Assembly: GCA_913060435.1 (NCBI GenBank)
Contig: CAJXSB010000004.1
Coordinates: forward strand, 1-35,052
Source: an uncultured Desulfococcus sp.
GTDB taxonomy: Bacteria; Desulfobacterota; Desulfobacteria; Desulfobacterales; Desulfococcaceae
Reading direction: 5' to 3'
DNA: 35,052 nucleotides
The notes beneath the pieces are model-generated. The model was given only the letters and a program-made list of their open reading frames with translations. It was not told the DNA's origin and ran no database searches. Positions 1 to 10,475 of this stretch are shown in pieces (position 1 is the stretch's first letter; every line of letters begins with the position of its first letter). Both the position numbers and the translations under genes were made by a program.

Positions 1-1659
1 TCCTTCCTCTACCACTTTTCCCACCAGGGAGGGCTCTTTCTTCCAGGGGGGCATGACATAGCTCCATGCAGGGGTGTGGATACCCGCCGCCACATCCTTT
101 GCGAAATTCACCGCACCCTGGTAGCCCGCGTAGGGGCCACTGTAGTCATAGGAATGCATCTGCTTGGAGTACACCCCCATCTTCTGGATTATATATTTGT
201 CTTTGATCCCCGATCCGAAAAATGCGGGTTTTAACGCCTTTACCAGCATCTCGGTCTCATAATGATTGAGATCGTCCACCACCACGGTGCCGTCCTCCAT
301 CTCGGTCATGAGTCCCGGGTAACTGCTCAAGGGGATCTCCTTTTGCAGCTCCTCGTACTTTTCCTTGGACAGCCGCAGCCGGTACATCTTTTCATCCTGT
401 TTCACATCCAGTTCCTCGATATTGCGGCTGTCTGCGTCGATCTTGATGTCCGGGATCACATCCCGGCCTTCGTAGTCGTCCCGGTGGGCAAATTCATACC
501 CCGCCGCCACGGTCTCAATGCCGATCTCTCTGAGAAGCCCTTGGTAATGGTGGGCCCTGGAGCCGCCTACAAACAGTACGGCGGTCTTGCCGTCACACAT
601 CTTCTTGTAGAATTCCATTTCATCCTTGATGGCCGCGGTCTCCTCGGCTATCACCGCTTCGGTCCTGGCGATGAGGGCGGGGTCGTCAAAGTACTTTGCC
701 ATATCCCGCAGGGATTGGTTCATGGCTTCCATCCCGATGAAATTCACCTTGATCCAGGGCAGCCCGTACTTGGTCTCGATCATATCGGCGATATAATTGA
801 TGGACCGGTGGCACTGGACCAGATTGAGGTCCGCGTGGTGGGCCTGGCTGATCTCATCGTAGACCGAATTGCCGGTCATGGTGGTGATGACATTGTAGCC
901 GACCTTCTGGAGCACCCGGGATATCTCCCACTCGTCGCCGCCGATATTGTATTCCCCCAGCATATTGATGCTGTAGGGCTTTGTTTCCTCCATCTCGCCG
1001 GTGCCCACTACCTCGGCCATCAGTTTATTGTTGGCGATATGGTGCCCCGCCGACTGGCTCACGCCCTTGTATCCCTCGCAGCTAAAAGCCAGCACCGGGA
1101 TACCCAGCTTCTGGGACGCCTGCTTGGCGACCTGGTGAATATCGTCCCCGATGAGGCCCACCGGGCAGGTGGCTGATATGGAGATCGCCCGGGGCGCAAA
1201 TGCCTCATAGGCCTCCTCGATGGCCCGCATCAGCTTCTTCTCCCCGCCGAAGATGATCTCCTCGTCCTGCATGTCCGTGGAGAAGCAGTAGGTCATGAAG
1301 TTATGGCCGTCGGGCGTGGTGGACGAATCGGTCTGGTTCCGCCGGGTCAGCCACGAGTAGAAGCCGCACCCGATGGGGCCGTGGGTGATGTTGACGATGT
1401 CCCGGGTCGGCCCAAGGACCACGCCCTTGCATCCGGCGTAGCAGCAGCCCCGCTGGCTGATGAGGCCGGGAACGGTCCGGACGTTGGATTGGATGACGGG
1501 GACCTCTTCCCCGGGTTCGATTTTGTTGACGATGATCTGCTTGGCCCGTTTCCGGGCCACCTTGGTCGGGTAGCTGGCGAGGAGCTCCTCCTTGACCTTT
1601 TCCGGGTTCAGCCCGTCCAGTTCCAGTTTCTTTTTGTCGTCTGCGGCGGGTTTTGCCAT
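1..1659 (-). CDS. nifD: Nitrogenase molybdenum-iron protein alpha chain (NifD), truncated at the left window edge
   Basis: Open frame with no stop from ATG at 1659 to position 1. Manual translation gives MAKPAADDKKKLELDGLNPEKV...ISQRGCCYAGCKGVVLGPTRDIVNITHGPIGCGFYSW...ATCPVGLIGDD...GIPVLAFSCEGYKGVSQSAGHH..., NifD cluster-ligand motifs. Not in the ORF track because it runs off the edge. Confidence 0.95.
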   Translation of the reverse strand, partial: MAKPAADDKKKLELDGLNPEKVKEELLASYPTKVARKRAKQIIVNKIEPGEEVPVIQSNVRTVPGLISQRGCCYAGCKGVVLGPTRDIVNITHGPIGCGFYSWLTRRNQTDSSTTPDGHNFMTYCFSTDMQDEEIIFGGEKKLMRAIEEAYEAFAPRAISISATCPVGLIGDDIHQVAKQASQKLGIPVLAFSCEGYKGVSQSAGHHIANNKLMAEVVGTGEMEETKPYSINMLGEYNIGGDEWEISRVLQKVGYNVITTMTGNSVYDEISQAHHADLNLVQCHRSINYIADMIETKYGLPWIKVNFIGMEAMNQSLRDMAKYFDDPALIARTEAVIAEETAAIKDEMEFYKKMCDGKTAVLFVGGSRAHHYQGLLREIGIETVAAGYEFAHRDDYEGRDVIPDIKIDADSRNIEELDVKQDEKMYRLRLSKEKYEELQKEIPLSSYPGLMTEMEDGTVVVDDLNHYETEMLVKALKPAFFGSGIKDKYIIQKMGVYSKQMHSYDYSGPYAGYQGAVNFAKDVAAGIHTPAWSYVMPPWKKEPSLVGKVVEEG

Positions 1660-1728
1660 GGTGCCGTTCTCCTTTGGGAGGGTTTTTCGGTTCGGTTTTC
1701 TTCTGGTTCACATCGCGGGACGACCGGT

Positions 1729-2109
1729 TCAGACATCGTCCAGGATACTGTTGCCTTTTTCGCCGGTGCGGACCCGCACGGCGTCCATGCAGGGCATCAC
1801 GAAGACCATGCCGTCGCCGGATTTGCCGGTCCGGTTGACCTGGATGATGGTCTTGACGGTCTTGTCCACCAGCTTGTCGGGCACGACGATGATCATGGCG
1901 CGCTTGGGGATGAGCCGGGAGCTCTGCCCCAGCTGGGAAATCGCCTCCTCGTAGCCTTTCTCCGCGCCCTCCAGGAGGTTCATGTCGACAAGTCCCCTGC
2001 CGCGCCCGAGGCAATCCCGGGCGGTGATCGACGAGATGCCGGCCTCGGCGAGGGCGCATTTGGTCTGGTTCATCATGTTCATCCGGACGATGGCCATTAC
2101 CTCTTTCAT
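1729..2109 (-). CDS. nifI2: Nitrogen regulatory PII-like protein NifI2
   Basis: 126-aa GlnB-family protein (MKEVMAIVRMNMMNQTKCALAEAGISSITARDCLGRGRG...) between nifI1 and nifD; overlaps nifI1 by 4 nt. Confidence 0.93.
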   Translation of the reverse strand: MKEVMAIVRMNMMNQTKCALAEAGISSITARDCLGRGRGLVDMNLLEGAEKGYEEAISQLGQSSRLIPKRAMIIVVPDKLVDKTVKTIIQVNRTGKSGDGMVFVMPCMDAVRVRTGEKGNSILDDV

Positions 2110-2462
2110 ATCTCCACCTCTTCCGTCGTGCCGTCGGCATTCTGCTTGATGCCGGAGCTGATGGTGTAGGACTCCTCGACCGGGACGACGAAGATCTTGC
2201 CGTCGCCAAAGGCGCCTTTGTCGCCGCTTCTCGCCGCGTTGATAATGGTCTTGATGGCGAAGTCCTTGTCCTGGTCGGGGACGACGGTCAGGAGGAGCTC
2301 CTTGGGGATCTCGTCGTAGGTGATCTCGCCGATCTTGATGCCGCGCTGTTTTCCACGGCCGACGACGGACATCTTGGTCACGCCGGGGAATCCGGCCTCC
2401 ATGAGGGCGGCCAGGACGTTGTCGACTTTTTCCGGTCTGACGATGGATCTGAGCATAATCAT
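2106..2462 (-). CDS. nifI1: Nitrogen regulatory PII-like protein NifI1
   Basis: 118-aa GlnB-family protein (MIMLRSIVRPEKVDNVLAALMEAGFPGVTKMSVVGRGKQRGI...) directly after nifH. Confidence 0.94.
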   Translation of the reverse strand: MIMLRSIVRPEKVDNVLAALMEAGFPGVTKMSVVGRGKQRGIKIGEITYDEIPKELLLTVVPDQDKDFAIKTIINAARSGDKGAFGDGKIFVVPVEESYTISSGIKQNADGTTEEVEI

Positions 2463-2510
2463 GGTGCTTTTTTCTCCTCTATGGGTAACAAGTGGTATCT
2501 TGGCTTCCGG

Positions 2511-3473
<963 letters not shown>

Positions 3474-3527
3474 CTAATAAAACTTATTAAAATTTTATGA
3501 GCGAGCGCTTGGAAAAAATAGACAAAA

Positions 3528-3551
3528 ATGTATAAAAATACATATATGTAT
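3528..3551. promoter_or_regulatory. AT-rich overlapping palindromes upstream of the nifH promoter (candidate activator/repressor site)
   Basis: ATGTATAAAAATACAT (3528-3543, 6-bp inverted repeat) overlaps the perfect 14-bp palindrome ATACATATATGTAT (3538-3551); a further ATGTAT lies at 3576-3581. Confidence 0.4.
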
Positions 3552-3732
3552 ATTGCTATCCTAAAATAATCATTTATGTATCATTAAGGGAAATGGCACT
3601 ATTCAGTGTTTCGGGGGAATGAATCCTGGGCGGCGCTGCCGGCGGTGTGGGGAATGCGTGTGCGCCGCCGGGGTCACTGCCCGGCCGGGCGAATCCCTGA
3701 GGACCTGCTTGATTGGGCCAAAACGGTGCTTT

Positions 3733-4875
3733 TTAAACAGGCGCTGCAGACATATGGCGGCAAAGTTCGGCAAGGTCTTTTCCGGAGATGGGTCCGCCCT
3801 TCATTTCGGCGCGGCGCCGGATCTCCGGCAGGAGCCTTTCGGCGTCCATGCGGCCGCCGGCATGCCCAAGGCGCGACAGGAGGTGCTGTACCGCACGGCG
3901 GCCGCTGTGTTTGCCGAGGACGAGATCCATCTCTTTCCGTCCGAAGGCGCGCGCCGGGAAGGGCTGATAGGTCCGGGGGTCCTTGATGAGGCCGTCGCAG
4001 TGGATCCCGGATTCATGCTGAAATGCCGCCCGGCCCACCACCGGCTGATCCACAGCGATGGGGCGGCCCGCGGCGTCTGCGACATATCGGCACAGGGGCA
4101 GGAGGTCTGGAAGCGAGATGGTGCAGGGGTGGCCGGTGGCGAAGGCGAGGGCGGTGCCGACGGCCTCGAGGGCGGCGTTTCCCGCGCGCTCCCCCATGCC
4201 GTTGACGGTGACGCTCAGGGCTGCGGCGCCGGCCTCTGCAGCGGAAACGGCGTTGGCGTTCGCCATGCCGAGATCGTTGTGGGCATGGAATTCAACGGCA
4301 ATGCCAACCGTGCCGGCATCCAGGGCCTGGATCATCCGATGCACGGCGCCCGGCGTGGCGATGCCGACGGTGTCGGCGATGCGGATGCGCCCGGCCCCGG
4401 CGGCGGCGGCCCGGGCCGCGAAGGACTTCAGGAAGCCGGGCTCCGCCCGGGTGGCGTCCTGGGCGCCGACGGAGACGTGGTCAAACAGCGTGCGCGCCCG
4501 GTGCACCAGCGCCGCCATTCGTGCAAGCACCGCCGCCGGGGTGGTCTTCAAGGCTTTCATATGGATCTCCGAAACCGGAAAGCTGATGTGGGCGCTGCCG
4601 GTGCCGCAGCGTTCGGCCAATTCCAGGTCCCTGTCGAGCGCCCGGCACCAGCAGGTCAGGCGGCAGGGCAGGCCAAGGGTGCGGATCTCCCGGATGACCT
4701 GCCGCTCCGAGGGCCCCATGGCCGGCGTGCCGACCTCGATCTCGTCGACGCCGACGGCGGCCAGCATGTCGGCGATGGCCAGCTTTTCCTGCCGATTGAA
4801 GGCGACGCCGGGGGCCTGTTCGCCGTCCCGCAGGGTTGAATCGATGATATGGATCTGCTGTTTCGGGGTGTTCAT
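3733..4875 (-). CDS. nifV: Homocitrate synthase NifV
   Basis: 380 aa; IIDSTLRDGEQAPGVAFNRQEKLAIADMLAAVGVDEIEVGTPAMG... (HMGL-like/homocitrate synthase signature), HAHNDLGMANAN, next to nifH. Confidence 0.93.
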   Translation of the reverse strand: MNTPKQQIHIIDSTLRDGEQAPGVAFNRQEKLAIADMLAAVGVDEIEVGTPAMGPSERQVIREIRTLGLPCRLTCWCRALDRDLELAERCGTGSAHISFPVSEIHMKALKTTPAAVLARMAALVHRARTLFDHVSVGAQDATRAEPGFLKSFAARAAAAGAGRIRIADTVGIATPGAVHRMIQALDAGTVGIAVEFHAHNDLGMANANAVSAAEAGAAALSVTVNGMGERAGNAALEAVGTALAFATGHPCTISLPDLLPLCRYVADAAGRPIAVDQPVVGRAAFQHESGIHCDGLIKDPRTYQPFPARAFGRKEMDLVLGKHSGRRAVQHLLSRLGHAGGRMDAERLLPEIRRRAEMKGGPISGKDLAELCRHMSAAPV

Positions 4876-4951
4876 GGCCTACTCCTCAGCGGGGCTGCAT
4901 GCCTGGGGGTTGCAGAAATGGAACGAAACTTGGCAATTGTGATAGAGGCGC

Positions 4952-4967
4952 TGCAACAAGGATGCCA
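4952..4967 (-). promoter_or_regulatory. Candidate sigma54 (-24/-12) promoter of nifV
   Basis: Minus strand TGGCATCCTTGTTGCA: consensus TGGCA...TTGCA with exact spacing, about 77 nt upstream of the nifV ATG. Confidence 0.8.
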
Positions 4968-5301
4968 GGGAGGAAGCCCGTTGGGCGCTCCTGCGCTGCC
5001 GGGGTCCTCCCGCACCCGTCAATGGCGCCGCCGGAGGCACAACGGCGCTTCGGGGCGGAAGGAGCGGCACTCACTGTACCGGCCTGCCGCGGTCTCGGGG
5101 AAAGGGCACACTTGGCACAAAAATGTTTTTGGCGGATTCAGAAACAACGAAACTGTGATGGCCGCGGGCCGCCGGCGTTCCTGAAAAAGAGTTGCGGGGA
5201 TCCATTGCCTGGTCTATATATAACGCTTATGTTTTTATATACTTCCAGATCATGGCACCGGGGGGATGACTGCGGTGTGGGGTTGAGGACCGGTTGCGAT
5301 T

Positions 5302-6093
5302 ATGGGGCGTGTGTTTTCATATAATGAGGCCAAAGCGTACGAGCGTTGGCAGAACCGGCCCGGCAATCAGGCGGACATCCAGATGGAGCACCGGCTGATG
5401 TTGCGGCTGCTGGCACCGCTTCGCGGGGAGAGCGTTCTGGACGTCGGATGCGGCACCGGAGGTTCGATGAAGGCGCTGCTCGAAGCCGGGCTTCGCGTAT
5501 CGGGGCTTGATCCCTCGCCGGGCATGCTCGACATCGCCGCTCAGAGCGTGGGGCATCACGCGGAGCTGCATCAGGGGGTGGCGGAGGATCTGCCCTTTGA
5601 CGACAACCATTTCACCTACGCCGCCGTCGCCGGCACCCTCGAATTCGTCGATGATCCCGAGAAGGCCATGGAAGAGATCTTCCGGGTCACCAAGGACCGG
5701 GTCTTTATCGGATTTCTGAACCGCCACTCGACCCTGGTGTCGGGCATCCGGGCCCAGCGGGTCTTCATCCAAAACCGCTACAGCGGCGCCCGCTTCTTCT
5801 CCGTGTGGGAGCTCAAGCGGCTGATTCACGATATGGCGGGGGAGGTGCCGGTCACCTGGCGCTCGCTGAGCCGCTTTCCCAATCCCCTCGGGCTGATCCT
5901 CCGGCGCCGGCGAACGATACATCTGATCTGCAAGTCCCCCGTCGCATCCTATGTCGGCGTGGGCGTCTCGCTGGTGCCGCGTTTCAGAACCCGGCCGCTT
6001 CGGCTCAAATGCCGGACGAAACTTTTTGAAGGCACGCTGACGGGCCTGGCCAGCGTCCAATGGAGGCCTCACCATGGAAGCACTGCTGTATGA
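5302..6093 (+). CDS. Class I SAM-dependent methyltransferase
   Basis: LRGESVLDVGCGTGGSMKALLEAGLRVSGLDPSPGMLDIA (SAM-binding motif I). Confidence 0.88.
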   Translation: MGRVFSYNEAKAYERWQNRPGNQADIQMEHRLMLRLLAPLRGESVLDVGCGTGGSMKALLEAGLRVSGLDPSPGMLDIAAQSVGHHAELHQGVAEDLPFDDNHFTYAAVAGTLEFVDDPEKAMEEIFRVTKDRVFIGFLNRHSTLVSGIRAQRVFIQNRYSGARFFSVWELKRLIHDMAGEVPVTWRSLSRFPNPLGLILRRRRTIHLICKSPVASYVGVGVSLVPRFRTRPLRLKCRTKLFEGTLTGLASVQWRPHHGSTAV

Positions 6094-7087
6094 ACCCTTG
6101 AAGGAGGGCAAGGTCCGATGCGGGCTGTGCCACCACCGATGCGTCATCAAGCCGGGCCGCCGGGGGATCTGCCAGGTCCGGGAAAACCGGGAGGGGCGCC
6201 TCGACACCCTGGTGTATGGGAAGCTCATCGCCCGTCACATCGACCCCATCGAGAAAAAGCCCCTCTTCCACGTCATGCCGGGCAGCCGCTCCTACTCCAT
6301 TGCGACCGTCGGCTGCAATTTTTCCTGCCGGTTCTGCCAGAATGCGGATATCGCCCAGCTGCCTGCCGACCACGGCGGGAGGATCCTCGGCGAAACCGCC
6401 TCCCCCGAGTCGGTGGCAGCGGCCGCCGAGGCGGGCGGCTGCCGCAGCATCGCCTACACCTATACCGAGCCCACGATCTATTTCGAGATGGCCCTGGCCA
6501 CGGCCCGGATCGCACGGCAGCAGGGCATCCGGAACGTTTTTGTCAGCAACGGGTACATGACCCCGGCGGCGGTGGAGATGCTGGCGCCGGTCCTCGACGC
6601 CGCCAATATCGACCTGAAGGGGTTCAGTGAGGAGTTCTACAAAACCTACTGCGGCGCCAGGCTGGCGCCGGTCCTGGAGACCCTCAAGGCGCTCAAGGCC
6701 GCCGGCATTTTTCTGGAGGTCACCACCCTGGTCATCCCCGGCCTTAACGACGCACCGGCGGAGCTCGAAGCCCTTGCCGGCTTTGTCTGTACCGAGCTTG
6801 GCCCCGATACCCCCTGGCATATCAGCCGCTTCCATCCATGCTATCGGCTGACGGACCGGCCCCCGACGCCGGTGGAGACCCTGAAGGCTGCACGGGAGAT
6901 CGGCGCGGCCGCAGGGCTCCGGTACATCTATCTGGGCAATGTGCCCGGCAGCGGCGGGGAGGATACGGTGTGTCCGGCCTGCGGCAGCGCCGTCATCCTC
7001 CGGCAGGGATTTCGCGTCGTCGAGAATCGCCTGAAGCACGGGGCCTGCCCGGACTGCGGCGAAGCCATCCCCGGTGTCGGCCTGTGA
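6074..7087 (+). CDS. AmmeMemoRadiSam-system-type radical SAM enzyme (PflA-like)
   Basis: MEALLYEPLKEGKVRCGLCHHRCVIKPGRRGICQVRENREG...VGCNFSCRFCQNADIAQ (CxxxCxxC cluster motif), C-terminal zinc-ribbon-like CPACGS...CPDCGEA. Confidence 0.9.
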   Translation: MEALLYEPLKEGKVRCGLCHHRCVIKPGRRGICQVRENREGRLDTLVYGKLIARHIDPIEKKPLFHVMPGSRSYSIATVGCNFSCRFCQNADIAQLPADHGGRILGETASPESVAAAAEAGGCRSIAYTYTEPTIYFEMALATARIARQQGIRNVFVSNGYMTPAAVEMLAPVLDAANIDLKGFSEEFYKTYCGARLAPVLETLKALKAAGIFLEVTTLVIPGLNDAPAELEALAGFVCTELGPDTPWHISRFHPCYRLTDRPPTPVETLKAAREIGAAAGLRYIYLGNVPGSGGEDTVCPACGSAVILRQGFRVVENRLKHGACPDCGEAIPGVGL

Positions 7088-8016
7088 TGATCCGAAACAG
7101 CATCCACCTCGCATCGCGGCGTCGCTGGATCCTGGACCCGCTGGCGGCCCTTGCGGCCCGGGCCGGGGTGTACGGCCGCATGATCCGCTTCAGCCACACG
7201 GTCTTCGCCCTCCCCTTCGCCCTCTCGGCCCTGGTGCTGGCGGGCCGGGAGCAGGAGATCACCGCCGCCCAGATTTTCTGGATCCTGGCGGCCATGGTGG
7301 GGGCCCGGTCTGCGGCCATGGGGTTCAACCGGATCACCGATGTCGCATTCGACGCCCGGCACCCCCGTACGGCAACGCGGGAGATCCCGGCCGGGCGCCT
7401 CTCCAAGACGGCGGCGGCGGCCTTTGTCGCCTTCTTTTCGGGGGTATTCATCCTGGCCGCGGGCATGCTGGGGCGCCTGCCGCTGCTGTTGTCGGTGCCG
7501 GTCCTCGGCGTGCTCTTCCTCTATTCCTACACCAAGCGATTCACCTGGCTTGCCCATCTCTACCTGGGCTTTGCCATCTCCCTGGCCCCGCTGGCGACCT
7601 GGATCGCCGTCACCGACGATTTTTCGGGGGGGATCCTGTGGCTTTCGCTGGCGCTCCTGGCCTATATCGCCGGGTTCGACATTCTCTACGCCTGCCAGGA
7701 TGTCGATTTCGACCGGGCCCAGGGGCTCTTTTCCATTCCGGCGCGATTCGGCGTCCCGAGGGCGCTCCAGGCGGCGCGGGCGATCCATGCCGTGGCCTAC
7801 CTGTCGTTTCTGATGCTCTATTTCGTCTTTCATATGACCGGGGGCTTTCTCCTGGCGGTGGGGCTGATCGGGCTTTTGCTCGTCTTCGAGCACTGGCTGA
7901 TCGACCCCCATGACCTGAGCCGCGTCCATATCGCTTTTTTTCACGTCAACAGCCTCATATCCCTGACGCTTCTGGCAGGGGTTGCGGCAGATGAGCTGAT
8001 CCGGAGGATTCCATGA
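7087..8016 (+). CDS. UbiA-family prenyltransferase (probable menaquinone branch, MqnP-like)
   Basis: MIRFSHTVFALPFALSALVLA...GFNRITDVAFDARHPRTATREIPAGRLS, multi-TM UbiA family; in a UbiA-UbiX-UbiD gene set. ATG at 7087 overlaps the upstream TGA. Confidence 0.9.
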   Translation: MIRNSIHLASRRRWILDPLAALAARAGVYGRMIRFSHTVFALPFALSALVLAGREQEITAAQIFWILAAMVGARSAAMGFNRITDVAFDARHPRTATREIPAGRLSKTAAAAFVAFFSGVFILAAGMLGRLPLLLSVPVLGVLFLYSYTKRFTWLAHLYLGFAISLAPLATWIAVTDDFSGGILWLSLALLAYIAGFDILYACQDVDFDRAQGLFSIPARFGVPRALQAARAIHAVAYLSFLMLYFVFHMTGGFLLAVGLIGLLLVFEHWLIDPHDLSRVHIAFFHVNSLISLTLLAGVAADELIRRIP

Positions 8017-8636
8017 AGAAACAGGAGCGGAAGCGGACCGTCGTGGTTGCCATCTGTGGTGCAACGGGGGTGGTCTACGGCATACGCCTTTTGAAGGCCC
8101 TGCTCGCGCGGCCCGTCGAGGTCTACCTGGTCGTTTCCAGGGCCGGCGCCGCCGTGCTGCGGCACGAGGCGGACTATGACGGCGGGCCCTTTGATGACTA
8201 TCTTCGGCGGCAGGGCGTCGAATTCCACTGGGACGCGCGGCTCTACCATCACGATGTCAACGATCTCTTCGCGCCGCCGGCCAGCGGTTCGTTTCGCCAT
8301 GACGGGATGGTCATCGCGCCATGCTCCATGAAAACCCTGGGCGCCGTGGCATCGGGCATCGCAGACAGCCTGATCCACCGGGCGGCGGACGTCTGCCTCA
8401 AGGAGCGGCGCCCCCTGGTCCTGATGACCCGGGAGACGCCCCTCAACCTGATCCACCTGAAGAACATGCAGCGAACGCTGTTGGCCGGGGCGACCATCAT
8501 GCCCCCGTGCCCGGGCTTCTACACCCGGCCGGAGAGCCTGATGGACATCGTCGACGGGACCGTGGCCCGCACCCTGGACCAGCTCGACATCGACAACGAC
8601 CTGACGAAACGATGGGGGGACAAGGACCTTGTATAG
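8013..8636 (+). CDS. ubiX: UbiX-family flavin prenyltransferase
   Basis: VVAICGATGVVYGIRLLKALLARPVEVYLVVSRAG...MVIAPCSMKTLGAVASGIADSLIHRAADVCLKERRPLVLMTRETPLNLIHLKNM. Confidence 0.95.
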   Translation: MKKQERKRTVVVAICGATGVVYGIRLLKALLARPVEVYLVVSRAGAAVLRHEADYDGGPFDDYLRRQGVEFHWDARLYHHDVNDLFAPPASGSFRHDGMVIAPCSMKTLGAVASGIADSLIHRAADVCLKERRPLVLMTRETPLNLIHLKNMQRTLLAGATIMPPCPGFYTRPESLMDIVDGTVARTLDQLDIDNDLTKRWGDKDLV

Positions 8637-10437
8637 GAACCTGAGGGATTTTCTGGCGGCCCTGGAGGGGGCGGGGGAGGTGCGCCGCATCACGCAGCCG
8701 GTCTCCCCGCATCTCGAGATCAGCAAGATCACGGATGAGGAGTCGAAGGCGCCCGGGGGCGGCAAAGCGCTCATCTTCGAGAAGGTCGAGGGATCGGCCT
8801 TCCCGGTGGCCACCAACATCTTCGGGAGCATGAAGCGCATCTGCATGGCCCTGGAGGTGACCGACCTCGACGAGCCCGGCCGACGGATCAAGGAGTTTAT
8901 GGAGTTCGACCCGCCCCGGAGCTTCAAGGAGGCCATCAACGTCATTCCCCGGGCCATCGAGGTCTCGAAATTTTTCCCGCGGACCTTCAAGGGGAAGACG
9001 CCGCCCTGCCAGGAGGTGGTTCGGACCGGGGACCAGGTCGACCTCTCCATGCTGCCCGTGCTCCACTGCTGGCCCCAGGACGGGGGCCCCTTCATCACGC
9101 TGCCAATGGTGGTGACCCGGAGCCTGGAGACGGGCAAACGGAATGTGGGGATGTACCGGATGCAGATCTTCGACCGGAACACCACCGGGATGCACTGGCA
9201 TATCCACAAGGACGGCTCCCATTATTACAACGAGTACCGAAGGCAGGGGCGCCGGATGCCCGTGGCCGTGGCCATCGGCGCGGATCCGGCGACCATCTAC
9301 GCCGCCACCGCGCCCCTCCCCCGCGGGGTGGACGAGATGATGCTGGCCGGTTTCATCCGGAAGCGCCCCGTGGTCATGGCCCCGTGCGTGACCGTCGACC
9401 TCTCGGTGCCGGCCGAGGCCGAATTCGTGCTGGAGGGATATGTCGACCCGGATGAGCTCCGGGTGGAGGGCCCCTTCGGGGACCACACGGGGTACTACTC
9501 CCTGGCGGATTTGTATCCCGTCTTCCACGTCACGGCCATCACCCATCGTCGGGATCCGGTCTACAACGCCACCCTGGTGGGGCGGCCCCCCATGGAGGAC
9601 TGCTATCTGGCCAAGGCGACGGAGCGGATGTTCCTGCCCATGCTCCAGACGGTCTTTCCCGAGGTGGTCGACTACTGGCTTCCCTGGGAGGGGGTCTTTC
9701 ACAACATCGTCGTCGTCGCCATCGACAAGGAGTATCCGGGCCATGCCCAGAAGGTCATGAGCGGCCTCTGGGGACAGGGGCAGATGAGCTTCTGCAAGGC
9801 CATCACCGTCATGGACCGGACCGTCGACCTCACGAATCCCGGGGAGATCATCACGGCGCTCCTGACGCGCTTCGACGTCACCTCGGACATCACCCTGACC
9901 AAGGGGGTGCTGGACGTCCTCGACCATTCCTCCCCCTTTCCCAACTTCGGCAACAAGATCGGCCTCGACCTGACCGAGCGGTTTCCGGGGGAGCCGCCCC
10001 GCAGCCCCGCAGGCGCCGATGACAGGAGCGGGGGATCGGCGGCAGCCGACGGTGATGTGCTTCGGGAGCGGCTGCCGACGGAGATCCCCTGGGTGGCGGA
10101 CGTCCGTCCTCTCTTTCCCGGCCGGCCGGCCGACGGCGCCGGGGAGAACCGCATCCTGGCCCTTGCCGTGGAGAAGGCGGAAGATCGCGGGGGGCGCGCC
10201 ATCGCAGAGATGCTCCTGGAGCGGCCTGCGCTCTCCGACTTCAACATCCTCGTCCTCTTCGACCGGGAGATCGACCTGGACGACGGGTCCCTGATGCTCT
10301 GGAAGATCTTCAACAATGTCGATCCCGGGCGGGACATGGTCCTCCGGGGCCGGCGGCTGGTGGTGGATGCCTGCCGGAAAGGCCCCATGGATGGACACGA
10401 CCGGGAATGGCCCGATGAGCTCACTTTTGAGGAATAG
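8629..10437 (+). CDS. ubiD: UbiD-family decarboxylase (menaquinone biosynthesis type)
   Basis: 602 aa; MYRNLRDFLAALEGAGEVRRITQPVSPHLEISKITDEESKAPGGGKALIFEKVEGSAFPVATNIFGS..., UbiD signature; apparent TTG start overlapping ubiX. Confidence 0.93.
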   Translation: MYRNLRDFLAALEGAGEVRRITQPVSPHLEISKITDEESKAPGGGKALIFEKVEGSAFPVATNIFGSMKRICMALEVTDLDEPGRRIKEFMEFDPPRSFKEAINVIPRAIEVSKFFPRTFKGKTPPCQEVVRTGDQVDLSMLPVLHCWPQDGGPFITLPMVVTRSLETGKRNVGMYRMQIFDRNTTGMHWHIHKDGSHYYNEYRRQGRRMPVAVAIGADPATIYAATAPLPRGVDEMMLAGFIRKRPVVMAPCVTVDLSVPAEAEFVLEGYVDPDELRVEGPFGDHTGYYSLADLYPVFHVTAITHRRDPVYNATLVGRPPMEDCYLAKATERMFLPMLQTVFPEVVDYWLPWEGVFHNIVVVAIDKEYPGHAQKVMSGLWGQGQMSFCKAITVMDRTVDLTNPGEIITALLTRFDVTSDITLTKGVLDVLDHSSPFPNFGNKIGLDLTERFPGEPPRSPAGADDRSGGSAAADGDVLRERLPTEIPWVADVRPLFPGRPADGAGENRILALAVEKAEDRGGRAIAEMLLERPALSDFNILVLFDREIDLDDGSLMLWKIFNNVDPGRDMVLRGRRLVVDACRKGPMDGHDREWPDELTFEE

Positions 10438-10475
10438 CCGGCCGGCGCGGCAGCACGGCGAATCGTGAAGAGGGG

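Noticed and set aside
262-1176. 304-aa plus-strand ORF at the left edge
   Set aside because: Antisense to nifD, which is open across this interval with conserved motifs.
3594-3609. TGGCACTATTCAGTGT as another sigma54 promoter (+ strand)
   Set aside because: Lacks GC at the -12 position and points away from nifH toward no recognised gene start.
5110-5126. TGGCACAAAAATGTTT as a sigma54 promoter (+ strand) for the methyltransferase
   Set aside because: The -12 GC is missing and it is about 170 nt from the start codon.
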